Source: Hydrogenophaga sp. (GTDB lineage Bacteria; Pseudomonadota; Gammaproteobacteria; Burkholderiales; Burkholderiaceae_C). From it: 59,569 nucleotides of DNA. The stretch is taken from positions 1-59,569 of the forward strand of contig NZ_JAILWB010000028.1 in NCBI RefSeq assembly GCF_025699295.1. The letters run 5' to 3'. The translations under genes were made by a program, and so were the position numbers. The notes under the pieces were generated by a model. It was given only the letters and a program-made list of their open reading frames with translations, searched no databases and had not been told where the DNA came from. This document shows, one piece after another, positions 15,489 through 24,199 of this stretch; within the stretch, counting starts at the first letter, position 1, and each line of letters opens with the position of its first letter.

Positions 15489-17555
15489 ATGGAAGAGGTG
15501 ATGTCGAGCGCTCTGGAGAACCGTGTGCTTGCGGCGTTTGCCTCTGGCGGAGCCCTGGCACGCTCGCGTGGTGGCGTCCTGCGCGAGCGACCAGGGCAGC
15601 AGAACATGGCGACAGCGGTGGCGCGTGCCATCGAAGCGGGTGATGACCTGGCGGTCGAGGCCGGCACGGGCGTGGGAAAGACCTTTGCCTATCTGGTGCC
15701 CGTGTTGCTCAGTGGCAGACGCGCCCTGCTGTCCATGTCCACCCAGGCACTGCAGGACCAGCTGTTCGCCCGCGACATCCCGGCCGTGGTTCGTGCCCTG
15801 GGCATGCCGGTGCGCGTGGCCCTGCTCAAGGGGCGGTCGAACTACGTGTGCCTGCAGCGTGTCGAACAGGCCCTGCAGGGCACTGCCACCCTCGGGCCGC
15901 GCGACCCTGCGATCGCTGCGGCACTGGCGCAGGTGATGCGCTGGGCGACGACATCGCGCGCCGGCGATCTGGCCGAACTGCCGACACTGGACGAAGGCTC
16001 GCCGCTGCGCCCGCTGATCACCTCCACACGCCAGAACTGCCTGGGCGCTGCCTGCCCGCGCCATGTCGATTGCCATGTCAACCGCGCGCGCCGCGAGGCG
16101 CTCTTGGCAGACTGGGTGGTGATCAACCACCATCTGTTCTTCGCGGACCAGCTGCTGCAGGAATCAGATGTGGCCGCGTTGTTGCCAAGGGCCGAGGTGC
16201 TGGTGTTCGACGAGGCGCACCAGTTGAACGACACCGGCATCGAGTTTCTGGGCCGCGTGCTCGGAGACGCGCAGCTGCGCGATCTGGCGCGCGACCTGGC
16301 CCGGCACGGGCCGCTGTGGGCCCGTGGACAACAACCCTGGGCGCACCTGTCGCTGGCACTGGAGCAGGCCACACGGGTTGTCGGATCCTTGCCCAGGCGC
16401 GACAACCTGGCCGGCATGCGCCGACGATGGTCCGGCGCGGCGCCGCAAGGGGTGGACGTGGTGGTCTGGTTGCGGGCGGTGGCGATGCTTGATCAGGCGC
16501 TGTCACAGGCGCATGCTGCACTGTCGGCCACGGCGGAGGCATCGGCTGACCTGAGGGGACTGGCGACCCGTGCACATGCCCTGCGCGAGTCGTGGCGGGG
16601 CATCGCGCATGCCCCCCAGCCGGACCCGCCGTCAGGCGACGCGCGCTGGGCCGAGTGGGGCTTTCGCGGGCAATGGCGCCTGGTCTGCGCGCCACCCGAC
16701 AGTTCAGCCGCGTTCCGAGCCTGGATGAGCGAGGCCAGATCCCGTCCGCGCAGCTGGATCTTCTCGTCCGCCACGCTTGGTGGCGACGACGCGCTGAGCT
16801 GGTTCACGCGAGGCCTTGGTATCGAAGACTGGCCGCGCCTGCACAGGTTGCGCGTACCGAGCCCGTTCGACCACGCGACCCAGGCGGCGCTGTACGTGCC
16901 GGACCATTTGCCCGAGGCCGGTGAGGAGGCACATGCCGCAGCCCTGGCCGATGCCGTGGCACGCTGGGCTTCGCGCCTGGGTGGTCGAACCTTGTTGTTG
17001 ACCACGACCCTGCGGTCCCGCGCGCGAATGGCCGAGCGCCTGCGTGAGCTGGTGGAGCATGGTCGCTGCGCGCCGCTGCAGGTGCTGGAACAGGGGCGCG
17101 CGTCCAGGCGCTCGCTGCTGGCGCAATTTCGCGAAGCTGCGTCCGGGGCCGCCGTGCTGGTCGCGTCGGCCACGTTCTGGGAGGGGGTGGACCTCGCGGG
17201 CGATGTGCTGCAGCTGCTGGTGATCGACAAGCTGCCCTTTCCGCCGCCCGACGACCCCCTGATGCGGGCGCGTGGCGAACGCGCCGAAGCGTTGGGCCTG
17301 AGCGCGTTCAACGATGTGTGGTTGCCCGAGGCCGCGATGGCACTGAAGCAAGGGGTGGGACGGTTGATTCGCTCGGAGACCGACCGAGGGGTGCTGGTGA
17401 TCGGCGACCGGCGTCTGCTGACGCGTTCCTACGGCAACCGCCTGCTGGCGGCCTTGCCTGCCATGCGCAGGTTGCAGGACGAGGCCGAAATGGGGGCCAC
17501 GCTCGACGAACTGGTACTTACCAGATCTTCCACCACGGTTCATCCGCCGACTTGA
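15489..17555 (+). CDS. dinG: DinG/YoaA-family ATP-dependent DNA helicase (Fe-S)
   Basis: A 688-residue XPD-like superfamily 2 helicase, 5'-3', linked to R-loop and DNA-damage repair. Walker A is AGTGVGKTFAYL (residues ~57-66) and the Walker B box is VFDEAHQLND. Four Cys residues (one in NYVCLQ, then CLGAAC and VDC) form the iron-sulfur domain between motifs Ia and II. The C-terminal motifs include FWEGVDLAGD and QGVGRLIRSETD. Two starts are possible: ATG 15489, without a ribosome site, and ATG 15501, with GAGGTG too close. The last 38 bases overlap the 3' end of the convergent bamD. DinG and YoaA cannot be separated from sequence alone. Confidence 0.9.
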   Translation: MEEVMSSALENRVLAAFASGGALARSRGGVLRERPGQQNMATAVARAIEAGDDLAVEAGTGVGKTFAYLVPVLLSGRRALLSMSTQALQDQLFARDIPAVVRALGMPVRVALLKGRSNYVCLQRVEQALQGTATLGPRDPAIAAALAQVMRWATTSRAGDLAELPTLDEGSPLRPLITSTRQNCLGAACPRHVDCHVNRARREALLADWVVINHHLFFADQLLQESDVAALLPRAEVLVFDEAHQLNDTGIEFLGRVLGDAQLRDLARDLARHGPLWARGQQPWAHLSLALEQATRVVGSLPRRDNLAGMRRRWSGAAPQGVDVVVWLRAVAMLDQALSQAHAALSATAEASADLRGLATRAHALRESWRGIAHAPQPDPPSGDARWAEWGFRGQWRLVCAPPDSSAAFRAWMSEARSRPRSWIFSSATLGGDDALSWFTRGLGIEDWPRLHRLRVPSPFDHATQAALYVPDHLPEAGEEAHAAALADAVARWASRLGGRTLLLTTTLRSRARMAERLRELVEHGRCAPLQVLEQGRASRRSLLAQFREAASGAAVLVASATFWEGVDLAGDVLQLLVIDKLPFPPPDDPLMRARGERAEALGLSAFNDVWLPEAAMALKQGVGRLIRSETDRGVLVIGDRRLLTRSYGNRLLAALPAMRRLQDEAEMGATLDELVLTRSSTTVHPPT

Positions 17556-18321
17556 AGCCCTGGCTGAGGTACTCACTCTGCGGATAGGTGGCCTGCATGA
17601 CGCGCCGCGTGTCGTCGCGCAACTTCGTCAGGCCCAGCGCGTCGTAGGAGCGCAGCATGATGAACAGCGCTTCTTCGAGGGCCGGTGCGTCGGTGTAGTC
17701 GGAAAGGGCAGTCTGCGCGCGGTTGATGGCCGCCACATAGGCGCCACGGCTGTGGTAGTAGCGCGCCACATGCACCTCGTACTGTGCCAGCGAGTTGACG
17801 ATGTAGGTCATGCGGCTGCGGGCGTCCGGGCTGTAGCGTGAGTCGGGGAAGCGCGTGACAAGTTCGCGAAATGCCTCGAACGACTCTTTCGCGGCCTTCT
17901 GATCGCGTTCCGACAGGTCCTGGCGGGCCAGCGAGCCGAAGAGGCCGAGCCTGTCGTTGAAATTCACCAGCCCCTTGAGGTACAGCGCATAGTCCATGGC
18001 CGGGCTGGCGGGGTGCAGCTTCTGGAAGCGGTCGATGGCCGCCAGGGCCTGGGCCGGCTCGTCGGCCTTGTAGTGGGTGTAGGCCTTGTCAAGCTGGGCC
18101 TGTTGCGCCAGCGGCGTGCCAGCGGCGCGGCCTTCGAGCTTTTCCAGCAGTGTCACTGCCTTCTCGTAGTTGCCCGCGGCGCGTTCATCGGTGGCCTCGC
18201 TGTAGAGGCGGTTGGGGCTCCAGCCCGCCGTCTCGTCGATTGGTTTGGTGCTGCACGCACCCAGTGCAAGCACCGATGCCAGCACACACCATGGCGCAGC
18301 CGATAATCTGAAGGTCAACAT
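17518..18321 (-). CDS. bamD: Outer membrane protein assembly factor BamD
   Basis: A 267-residue lipoprotein with lipobox LALGAC (Cys23) and five degenerate TPR repeats; the signature segments YTHYKADEPAQALAAIDRF and TRFPDSRYSPDARSRM are typical of BamD/YfiO. It is the essential BamA partner for folding outer-membrane beta-barrels, anchored on the periplasmic face of the outer membrane. The start at 18321 places a short n-region before the lipobox. It converges with and overlaps the helicase gene by 38 bases and diverges from rluD with only 26 bases between start codons, an arrangement also seen in other proteobacteria. Confidence 0.95.
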   Translation of the reverse strand: MLTFRLSAAPWCVLASVLALGACSTKPIDETAGWSPNRLYSEATDERAAGNYEKAVTLLEKLEGRAAGTPLAQQAQLDKAYTHYKADEPAQALAAIDRFQKLHPASPAMDYALYLKGLVNFNDRLGLFGSLARQDLSERDQKAAKESFEAFRELVTRFPDSRYSPDARSRMTYIVNSLAQYEVHVARYYHSRGAYVAAINRAQTALSDYTDAPALEEALFIMLRSYDALGLTKLRDDTRRVMQATYPQSEYLSQGFKSADEPWWKIW

Positions 18322-18347
18322 CGCGGGCGCACCTTTACAACGGATCA

Positions 18348-19412
18348 ATGGGATTGGCTCCACAAATTATATCGACGGGGGTTGCCGCGTCAGCTTCCAC
18401 GCTGGGTGGCGAGGCCGATGATGTCGCGCCAGGCGACGAGATCGCACAGGACATCGAAACGCGCGATTGCGAGGTGCCCGCGGCCATGCATGGCTGGCGC
18501 GTCGACAGGGCACTGGCCCGGTTGATTCCCGAGTTTTCGCGTTCCTACCTTCAGCAACTCATGGCCGATGGTGCCGTCACACTGCGCGGTGCGGCGCGGT
18601 TCAAACCCGCCGCACGTGTTGCCGCAGGCGAGCGCCTCCTGGTGGAGCTGCGGCCGACGCAGCAGGCACAGGCCTTCGTACCGCAGGCCATGGCGCTGGA
18701 CATCGTGTTCGAGGACGCCCATCTCCTGGTGATCCACAAGCCGGCCGGCCTGGTGGTGCATCCGGCCGCAGGCCACTGGACCGGCACCCTGCTCAACGGG
18801 CTGCTGGCCCATCACGCGGGGGCGGCCGGGCTGCCGCGCGCGGGCATCGTGCACCGCCTGGACAAGGACACGTCGGGTCTGATGCTGGTAGGCAAATCGC
18901 GCGCGGCGGTGGACGCACTGGTGCGCGCCATCGCCGCGCGCGAAGTCAACCGCCAGTACCTCGCGCTCGCCCACGGCCCGTGGAAAGGCTTCGTGGAGCA
19001 GGGGGTGGACCAGCCCATCGGACGCGACGTGCACAACCGTCTGCGCATGGCCGTGGTGCGCGGCGGCGAGGGCGGCGCGGGCAAGCCCGCCCAGACCACC
19101 GTACGGTTGCTCGAGGGCTCGGCGCAGGCCTGCCTGGTGGCCTGCAAGCTGCACACGGGGCGCACGCACCAGATCCGGGTGCACATGGCCTGGCTGGGTC
19201 ATCCCCTGATAGGCGATACCTTGTACGGTGGTCGGGTGATGTGGGGCATGAATCGCCAGGCACTGCACGCGGCCCGCCTGAAGCTTGACCACCCCATATC
19301 CGGCGAGGCGCTGCTGTTTCGTTCGACACCGCCACAGGACATGCTCGACAGCATCTCGGCATGCGGGCTCCGCTACAATGAGGCGCGTGTGGACAGTGGT
19401 TTCCTCGAATGA
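18348..19412 (+). CDS. rluD: 23S rRNA pseudouridine synthase RluD
   Basis: A 354-residue RluA-family enzyme that makes pseudouridines in helix 69 of 23S rRNA (1911/1915/1917). An S4 RNA-binding domain (residues ~45-110) precedes the catalytic domain with HRLDKDTSGLML, whose Asp is the nucleophile, and the KLHTGRTHQIRVH motif. The N-terminal ~40 residues are non-conserved and acidic, and the ATG at 18348 has no ribosome site and lies inside the bamD promoter, so the true start may be somewhat downstream. TACAAT near the 3' end (19374-19379) could serve scpB. Confidence 0.92.
   Translation: MGLAPQIISTGVAASASTLGGEADDVAPGDEIAQDIETRDCEVPAAMHGWRVDRALARLIPEFSRSYLQQLMADGAVTLRGAARFKPAARVAAGERLLVELRPTQQAQAFVPQAMALDIVFEDAHLLVIHKPAGLVVHPAAGHWTGTLLNGLLAHHAGAAGLPRAGIVHRLDKDTSGLMLVGKSRAAVDALVRAIAAREVNRQYLALAHGPWKGFVEQGVDQPIGRDVHNRLRMAVVRGGEGGAGKPAQTTVRLLEGSAQACLVACKLHTGRTHQIRVHMAWLGHPLIGDTLYGGRVMWGMNRQALHAARLKLDHPISGEALLFRSTPPQDMLDSISACGLRYNEARVDSGFLE
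18366..18393 (-). promoter_or_regulatory. Candidate sigma-70 promoter of bamD inside rluD
   Basis: Reading the minus strand, CTGACG (18393-18388) and a perfect TATAAT (18371-18366) are separated by 16 bases, giving a start site near 18359 and a leader of about 38 bases. It lies within the first codons assigned to the divergent rluD. Confidence 0.5.
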
Positions 19413-19615
19413 ACCCCACCTCGCTACCGACCGCCGCGCGGCAGTGTCGGGGCCCTGACCCCACAGCCCCCTGGTTTTTGCACCACCTGGCAACAGGTTC
19501 TTTCCCGGCGTTCCGAGCTGACGGCCTGCGCCGTCCTCGCCGGTCCGAGCCCAACGGGCCCATGCCCGCCTCCTCTACCGCCCCGGCCCTGGCCGGCCTT
19601 TGACCGACAGACATC
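19413..19615 (+). other. Intergenic region rluD-scpB with a weak terminator-like hairpin
   Basis: No convincing gene. GGGGC (19449-19453) and GCCCC (19466-19470) can pair over a 12-nt loop, and CTGG plus TTTTT (19475-19479) follow, which resembles a weak intrinsic terminator for rluD. A 64-codon frame (19409-19603) starts in an ATGA overlap with the rluD stop, but it has poor codon bias and no recognisable homology. Confidence 0.4.
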
Positions 19616-20380
19616 ATGAACACCACGGATGCCAAGCGCGTCCTCGAGACGGCATTGATCTGCGCACCCCAGCCACTGTCCGTGAGGGAGCTGGGCGCGC
19701 TGTTCGAAGCCGAGGTCTCCTCGGACACGCTCAAAACCCTGCTGGCCGACCTGCAGATGGAGTGGACCGGGCGCGGCGTGGAGCTGGTGCAGGTGGCCAG
19801 CGGCTGGCGCTTCCAGAGCCGGCCCGAGCTCCGCCCCTACCTGGACCGGCTGCATCCAGAGAAGCCCCCCCGCTACAGCCGCGCAACCATGGAAACGCTG
19901 GCCATCATTGCCTACCGCCAGCCCGTCACGCGCGGTGACATGGAAGACATCCGGGGCGTGACCATCAATTCGCTGATCATCAAGCAGCTGGAGGACCGGG
20001 GCTGGATCGAGGTGATCGGGCATCGCGAAACCGTCGGCCGCCCGGCACTGTTTGCCACCACACGCCAGTTTCTTGACGATCTGGGCCTGTCCTCGCTCGA
20101 CCAGTTGCCGCCGCTCGAAGGCAGCGAAATCCAGGAGTCGGCGCTGGACCGGCTGGATTTCGAGGCCCTCTCGTCGAGCGTTTTGCCCGATGAAGTCGAT
20201 CCGCAGGACGCGCCCGGTGCGACAGGGTCCTCCTCGGATGCAGCTGGCGCGGCCGGCCTGCCACCCCTTTGCGACGATGATCGGTCCGATGCGACCCGCA
20301 ACGAACAGGAAGTGCATCGGTTGACCCCTTCAACTCAGGAAAACCATGAACCCGGCGCACACCCCCCCATCGATGCCTGA
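19616..20380 (+). CDS. scpB: Segregation and condensation protein ScpB
   Basis: A 254-residue kleisin-associated subunit of the SMC-ScpAB condensin that compacts and segregates the chromosome. The paired winged-helix domains occupy residues ~1-165; the hallmark ATMETLAIIAYRQPVTRGDMEDIRGV and the segment RGWIEVIGHRETVGRPALF are present. The C-terminal ~80 residues are acidic and low in complexity, as often seen in Burkholderiales. scpA is not adjacent. The last 35 bases overlap rluB, an order (scpB-rluB) that is widely conserved. Confidence 0.95.
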   Translation: MNTTDAKRVLETALICAPQPLSVRELGALFEAEVSSDTLKTLLADLQMEWTGRGVELVQVASGWRFQSRPELRPYLDRLHPEKPPRYSRATMETLAIIAYRQPVTRGDMEDIRGVTINSLIIKQLEDRGWIEVIGHRETVGRPALFATTRQFLDDLGLSSLDQLPPLEGSEIQESALDRLDFEALSSSVLPDEVDPQDAPGATGSSSDAAGAAGLPPLCDDDRSDATRNEQEVHRLTPSTQENHEPGAHPPIDA

Positions 20381-21671
20381 GTCCAGTCCGGACGCCGCGC
20401 CGCGCGTGTCCGAGGACACGGCCTCGCCCGACGCCCCGTCCGCGCCTGGAGCAGCCGCCGACGCCGAGGCGCTGGGCTTCGCAGACGTGGTCAGCGGCGC
20501 TTTCGACGCAGTGCAGGAACAGGACCTGCCGCTGCCGGCCAAGCGGGTGCTGGCGCCGCAGGCCGAGTCGCCCAAGCTGCACAAGGTGCTGGCCCAGGCC
20601 GGCATGGGCTCGCGGCTGGAGATGGAGCAACTCATCCTCGAAGGCCGGATTTCGGTGAACGGCGAACCGGCCCACATAGGTCAGCGCATCCAGTTTGGCG
20701 ACGTGATCAAGGTCAACGGTAAGCCGGTGCGGGTTCGCATGACGCCACCGCCCCCGCGCGTGCTGGCGTACCACAAGCCGGCGGGTGAGGTGGTGTCACA
20801 CGACGATCCGCAGAACCGCCCCACGGTGTTTCGCCGTCTGCCGCGCCTGATGCAGGGCAAATGGCAGTCGGTGGGGCGGCTCGACCTGAACACCGAAGGC
20901 CTTTTGCTGCTGACCAATTCGGGCGAGCTGGCCAACCGGCTGATGCATCCGCGCTTCGGCCTGCAGCGCGAATACGCCGTGCGCGTGCTTGGCGCCTTGT
21001 CGAATGAAGAAAAGCAGCGCCTGCTCGACGGCGTGCGCCTCGATGACGGCGTGGCGCAGTTTGCTTCCATTGAAGATGGGGGCGGCGAGGGTGCCAATTG
21101 CTGGTACCGGGTGACCATTGGTGAAGGACGCAACCGCGAGGTGCGCCGCATGTTCGAGGCGGTGGGTCATGCGGTCAGCCGGTTGATCCGCATCCGCTAC
21201 GGCGCGGTGATGTTGCCCCGAGGGCTCAAACGTGGCGTCTGGCTGGAGCTCGACGAGCGCGACATCGGCCGGCTCACCGCAGCCGCTGGCCTGCCGAACG
21301 GCGATGAGGGTGGGCGCGGTGTTTCACGCCCCGGAGGGCGGCATCCGGCCCAGCGCGGCAAACAAGGCGGCAAGGGCGGCCGTGGGCAGGCCCGGCCACC
21401 GGGCAGCCGGGCCGAAGGCGCCGGCGATCGGGGTGCCAACAGCGGTTACGGCATGGGTGGTGCACCAGGCGGATCCAAGTCGCGCGGCGGCCGTGGCGGC
21501 GCGGGCAAGGGCGGGGCGGGAGCGGGCTCGCAGCAACCCGATCCAATGAAGACCTCGTTCGGCTATATCGGCCAGGATGCGCTGCAGCGCCAGCGCAAAC
21601 AGGATGCCGGCCGTGGCGGAGCGCCCGGTGGCGCGCGCCGCCGCAGCGGTGGCCGCCCGGGTGGGCGCTGA
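20346..21671 (+). CDS. rluB: 23S rRNA pseudouridine synthase RluB (Gly/Arg-rich tail)
   Basis: A 441-residue RsuA-family enzyme that forms pseudouridine 2605 of 23S rRNA. Residues ~1-70 are an acidic Ala/Pro extension. The S4 domain starts at KLHKVLAQAGMGSR, and the catalytic motif is VGRLDLNTEGLLLLT with the Asp nucleophile, followed by EGRNREVRRMFEAVGH. A C-terminal ~115-residue Gly/Arg/Lys tail, probably disordered and RNA-binding, ends in GGRPGGR; such tails are common in betaproteobacterial RluB. AGGAAAA precedes the ATG, and the start lies inside scpB, so the two are translationally coupled. Confidence 0.94.
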   Translation: MNPAHTPPSMPESSPDAAPRVSEDTASPDAPSAPGAAADAEALGFADVVSGAFDAVQEQDLPLPAKRVLAPQAESPKLHKVLAQAGMGSRLEMEQLILEGRISVNGEPAHIGQRIQFGDVIKVNGKPVRVRMTPPPPRVLAYHKPAGEVVSHDDPQNRPTVFRRLPRLMQGKWQSVGRLDLNTEGLLLLTNSGELANRLMHPRFGLQREYAVRVLGALSNEEKQRLLDGVRLDDGVAQFASIEDGGGEGANCWYRVTIGEGRNREVRRMFEAVGHAVSRLIRIRYGAVMLPRGLKRGVWLELDERDIGRLTAAAGLPNGDEGGRGVSRPGGRHPAQRGKQGGKGGRGQARPPGSRAEGAGDRGANSGYGMGGAPGGSKSRGGRGGAGKGGAGAGSQQPDPMKTSFGYIGQDALQRQRKQDAGRGGAPGGARRRSGGRPGGR

Positions 21672-21683
21672 AGGGACCTGTGA

Positions 21684-21756
21684 GCCCCGGGGTACGGCAC
21701 GACGCTGCCACCGGGGCAATGTAGAATCGTGGGCTTTGTGAGGCCATGCAGGCCTC
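21684..21756 (+). promoter_or_regulatory. rluB-ndk intergenic hairpins and candidate ndk promoter
   Basis: A perfect GCCCCGG/CCGGGGC stem (21684-21690 with 21711-21717) encloses a GGCA/TGCC inner stem and lies just after rluB, without a T tract. TAGAAT (21722-21727) is a plausible -10 box for ndk, though the -35 region is weak. A second perfect hairpin, GAGGCC-ATGCA-GGCCTC (21740-21756), lies in the ndk leader. Confidence 0.4.
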
Positions 21757-21787
21757 GGCAGATTGACCCAAAAACCTCAGGATTTCC

Positions 21788-22213
21788 ATGGCCATCGAAC
21801 GCACCCTCTCGATCATCAAGCCCGACGCCGTTGCCAAGAACGTCATCGGCCAGATTTATGCCCGCTTTGAAGCCGCTGGCCTGAAGGTTGTGGCCGCGCG
21901 CATGGCTCATCTGTCCCAGGGCGAAGCCGAGGCGTTCTACGCCGTGCACAAGGCGCGCCCCTTCTTCGGTGACCTGGTCAAGTTCATGATCTCGGGCCCG
22001 GTGATGATCCAGGTCCTCGAAGGTGAAGGCGCCATCGCCAAGAACCGCGACCTGATGGGCGCCACCGACCCCAAGAAGGCGGCCGCTGGCACCATCCGTG
22101 CCGACTTCGCCGACAGCATCGACGCCAACGCCGTGCATGGCTCCGACGCGCCCGAGACGGCTGCCGCCGAAGTCGCTTTCTTCTTTGCCGGCCTCAACGT
22201 CTACTCGCGTTGA
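21788..22213 (+). CDS. ndk: Nucleoside diphosphate kinase
   Basis: A 141-residue enzyme that equalises NTP and dNTP pools by a phosphohistidine mechanism. The N-terminal ERTLSIIKPDAVAKN and active-site His117 in NAVHGSD are standard, and length and sequence are typical of the small bacterial tetrameric type. It heads a long co-directional block (ndk, rlmN, pilW, rodZ, ispG, hisS and beyond) also found in E. coli (ndk-rlmN-pilF-rodZ-ispG-hisS-yfgM-bamB-der). Confidence 0.97.
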   Translation: MAIERTLSIIKPDAVAKNVIGQIYARFEAAGLKVVAARMAHLSQGEAEAFYAVHKARPFFGDLVKFMISGPVMIQVLEGEGAIAKNRDLMGATDPKKAAAGTIRADFADSIDANAVHGSDAPETAAAEVAFFFAGLNVYSR

Positions 22214-22220
22214 TCATGGT

Positions 22221-23366
22221 ATGACGGCCAATCTGCTCGACTTCGATCTCGAGGGTTTGGCCGCCTTTTGCGAACAGCTGGGCGAGAAGCGCTTTCGCGC
22301 CGTCCAGCTGTTTCGCTGGATCCATCAAAAGGGGGCGTCTGACTTCGCGCAGATGACCGACCTGGCGCGCGGCCTGCGCGACAAGCTCCCCGCCGTCTGC
22401 GCCATCACCGACCTGCCGGTGCTCTCGCGCCAGGACTCGGCCGACGGCACCATCAAGTGGCTGTTCGATGTGGGCGACGGCAATGCGGTGGAAACCGTGT
22501 TCATCCCCGAGGAGGACCGCGGCACGCTCTGCATTTCGTCCCAGGCCGGCTGCGCCGTGGGTTGCCGCTTCTGCTCCACCGGCCACCAGGGTTTTTCGCG
22601 CAACCTCACCACGGGTGAAATCCTCGCGCAACTCTGGCATGCCGAGCATTTCCTGCGGCGCCATCTCAAGCGCGGGGAACGCGTGATCACCAACGTGGTC
22701 ATGATGGGCATGGGCGAACCCCTGCAGAACTACAACGCGCTGGTGCCAGCGTTGCGCGTCATGCTCGACGACCACGGCTATGGTCTCTCGCGCCGTCGCG
22801 TCACGGTGTCCACCTCGGGCGTCGTGCCGATGATCGACCGGCTCGCGCAGGACTGCCCGGTGGCGCTCGCGGTGTCGCTGCATGCTCCCGGCGATGCGCT
22901 GCGCGACGACCTCGTGCCGCTCAACCGCAAGTACCCGATCGCCGAACTGCTGGACGCCTGCCTGCGCTACCTGCCGGCCGCGCCGCGCGACTTCATCACC
23001 TTCGAGTACTGCATGCTCGACGGGGTGAACGACCAGCCAGCGCATGCGCTCCAATTGCTCGACCTGCTGCGATCGCATGGAGCGCGCGGCGTTCCATGCA
23101 AGATCAACCTGATTCCCTTCAATCCCTTCCCCGACTCAGGGCTGACATGTTCGCCGCGTGCCGCGGTGCAGCGCTTCGCACAGGTGCTCATCGAAGGGGG
23201 TCTGGTGACCACGGTGCGCAAGACGCGCGGTGACGACATCGACGCCGCATGCGGCCAACTCGCCGGCGACGTGCTGGACCGTACGAGCGCCGCGCAACGG
23301 CTGGCACGGCGGCGCCAGGCCAGCGAACACACCATCCGTTTTGTTCACAAGGAAAGGCAGGCATGA
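22221..23366 (+). CDS. rlmN: Dual-specificity RNA methyltransferase RlmN
   Basis: A 381-residue radical SAM enzyme that makes 2-methyladenosine at A2503 of 23S rRNA and A37 of some tRNAs. The [4Fe-4S] motif CAVGCRFC (~residues 110-117) is present, along with GMGEPLQNY, SLHAPGD and the C-terminal RGDDIDAACGQL, whose Cys is the methylated catalytic residue. The ATG at 22221 begins 7 bases after ndk; the longer open frame is a read-through of ndk in another frame. It overlaps pilW by ATGA. Confidence 0.97.
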   Translation: MTANLLDFDLEGLAAFCEQLGEKRFRAVQLFRWIHQKGASDFAQMTDLARGLRDKLPAVCAITDLPVLSRQDSADGTIKWLFDVGDGNAVETVFIPEEDRGTLCISSQAGCAVGCRFCSTGHQGFSRNLTTGEILAQLWHAEHFLRRHLKRGERVITNVVMMGMGEPLQNYNALVPALRVMLDDHGYGLSRRRVTVSTSGVVPMIDRLAQDCPVALAVSLHAPGDALRDDLVPLNRKYPIAELLDACLRYLPAAPRDFITFEYCMLDGVNDQPAHALQLLDLLRSHGARGVPCKINLIPFNPFPDSGLTCSPRAAVQRFAQVLIEGGLVTTVRKTRGDDIDAACGQLAGDVLDRTSAAQRLARRRQASEHTIRFVHKERQA

Positions 23367-24199
23367 GAGACGCAAACCGCACCGCCATCCGGGGTTGTCT
23401 GGCGGGGCTTGCCCTCGTGTTGCTGGCCGTGTTGGCAGGCTGCGCGCAGCCCGCCTCCGCCCCGGCCACAACGGCTGCGGCCGTGGCCACCGGCCGGGAG
23501 CCCATCACCGCGTCCGACGAGCCAGAGACCCGCAAGCGCGCCCGCATCCGTATCGAACTGGCATCGGGTTACTTCGAGCAGGGCCAGACCACCGTGGCGC
23601 TCGACGAGATCAAACTGGCGCTGAGCGCGGACCCGACCTATGCGCCGGCCTACACGCTGCGCGGCCTGGTGTACGCGCGGCTCAATGAGATCCCGCTGGC
23701 CGAAGACAGCTTCAAGCGCGCGCAGCAGCTCAGCCCACGCGATCCGGATGTGTTGCACCACTACGGCTTGTTCGCCTGCCAGCTCGGCCGCTACCCGCAG
23801 GCGATCGAACTGTTCCAGCAGGCGCTCGCCAGCCCGGTCTACGGCAGTCAGGCCAAGACCCTGATGGCCAAGGGCATCTGCGAGGTGCGTGCGGCGCAGT
23901 TCCCCGAGGCCGAAGGCAGCCTGGCGCGCTCCTACGAACTCGACCCGGGCAACCCCATCACCGCGTACAACCTGGCCGCCCTGCAGTTCCGGCGCGGCGA
24001 GAACGCCAAGGCGCAGTTCGTCATCCGGCGACTGAACAACACCGATCTGGCGAACGCGGAAACCCTGTGGCTGGGCATCAAGGTGGAGCAGCGCATGGGC
24101 AACACCGAAGCAATGGGGCAGCTCGCACAGCAACTGGAACGGCGCTACCCCGAATCCCGCGAATGGGCGTCGTACCAACGGAGAGCATTTGATGAGTGA
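23363..24199 (+). CDS. pilW: Type IV pilus biogenesis lipoprotein PilW/PilF
   Basis: A 278-residue TPR lipoprotein that helps PilQ secretin multimerise in the outer membrane. The lipobox is VLAGC with Cys27. TPR repeats occupy residues ~60-270 (for example LASGYFEQGQTTVALDEIKLAL, AYTLRGLVYARLNEIPLAEDSF). The gene order rlmN-pilW-rodZ is conserved. Its ATG overlaps the rlmN stop (ATGA), with GGAAAGG upstream. No other pilus genes are in the window, so it could instead act in general envelope assembly. Confidence 0.92.
   Translation: MRDANRTAIRGCLAGLALVLLAVLAGCAQPASAPATTAAAVATGREPITASDEPETRKRARIRIELASGYFEQGQTTVALDEIKLALSADPTYAPAYTLRGLVYARLNEIPLAEDSFKRAQQLSPRDPDVLHHYGLFACQLGRYPQAIELFQQALASPVYGSQAKTLMAKGICEVRAAQFPEAEGSLARSYELDPGNPITAYNLAALQFRRGENAKAQFVIRRLNNTDLANAETLWLGIKVEQRMGNTEAMGQLAQQLERRYPESREWASYQRRAFDE

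Noticed and set aside
19409..19603. 64-codon frame with ATGA overlap to rluD
   Set aside because: Tempting as a coupled small gene, but its codon bias is weaker than the neighbours and no homology is recognised; described as intergenic instead.
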